Assembly: GCF_024758505.1 (NCBI RefSeq)
Contig: NZ_CP077970.1
Location: 8,945,501-9,009,500 of the forward strand
Direction of reading: 5' to 3'
From: Bradyrhizobium arachidis
GTDB taxonomy: Bacteria > Pseudomonadota > Alphaproteobacteria > Rhizobiales > Xanthobacteraceae
Length of the DNA: 64,000 bases
Part shown: positions 63,936 through 64,000 of the stretch, in pieces
Layout of the letters: each line of letters opens with the position of its first letter
How positions within the stretch are numbered: position 1 is the stretch's first letter
Made by a program: the position numbers and the translations under genes
Notes under the pieces: model-generated
Database searches by the model: none
What the model was told of the DNA's origin: nothing
What the model saw: only the letters and a program-made list of their open reading frames with translations

Positions 63936-64000
63936 CGCTCTCTCAATCTCGCGTTCGTGCAATCACGTTAATGCGCCGGCAACGGCGGATGCGGGATCGC

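Overview
The window looks like chromosome of a Bradyrhizobium-type alphaproteobacterium (Nitrobacteraceae). Reasons, by recognition without database search: high GC; a split F0 ATP synthase operon with both b' and b subunits; the aa3 oxidase cluster order coxB-coxA-ctaB-coxF-ctaG-coxC-DUF983-surf1; a CYP199A-type P450 with its ferredoxin; and many families of short palindromic intergenic repeats. No rRNA, tRNA, CRISPR array, transposase or prophage gene was seen.

Layout. 1-6.3 kb: end of an MHS-type transporter, YjbQ, and the F0 genes atpI-atpB-atpE-atpF'-atpF with promoter and terminator. 6.3-11.6 kb: minus-strand acetyltransferase, M16 peptidase, threonine synthase, NarL-type response regulator and an NTF2-like protein. 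11.7-18.3 kb: the cox operon on the minus strand, including a 54-codon coxF. 18.8-26.9 kb: IalB-like protein, tldD-signal peptidase I, gshA, and a divergent MarR/GST pair. 27.2-34 kb: fatty-acid beta-oxidation genes (NTF2-like, acyl-CoA dehydrogenase, small ORF, thiolase, fadB/J type) with a divergent PadR regulator. 34.4-43 kb: a large PodJ-like Sel1-repeat protein, a ClpP-fold membrane protein, TauE plus partner, and a divergent EamA/LysR pair. 43.1-50.5 kb: DNA-repair pair PdeM and Lhr-like helicase, an orphan solute-binding protein, NDH-2 and a slipin. 50.9-59 kb: an aromatic-acid island (solute-binding protein, 2Fe-2S ferredoxin, CYP199A, MarR; tannase/feruloyl esterase, feruloyl-CoA synthase, MarR). 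59.2-64 kb: a ureide/biuret module, atzF on the plus strand and atzG-atzE-atzH-gntR on the minus strand.

Regulation is unusually readable. Four divergent regulator/target pairs (MarR/GST, PadR/NTF2-like, MarR/CYP199A, MarR/feruloyl-CoA synthase) have clear palindromes between them, EamA/LysR has a long inverted repeat, and atzF has a GntR-consensus site upstream.

The most distinctive structural feature is a 197-bp transposase-less element (50536-50732) with 16-bp terminal inverted repeats and a built-in terminator-like hairpin. It is inserted in a palindromic repeat and flanked by a 10-bp duplication that can be checked against an intact copy of the same repeat at 5447-5612. A second theme is a dispersed ~55-bp repeat with an associated hairpin, four copies, two of which supply the stop codon of the neighbouring gene.
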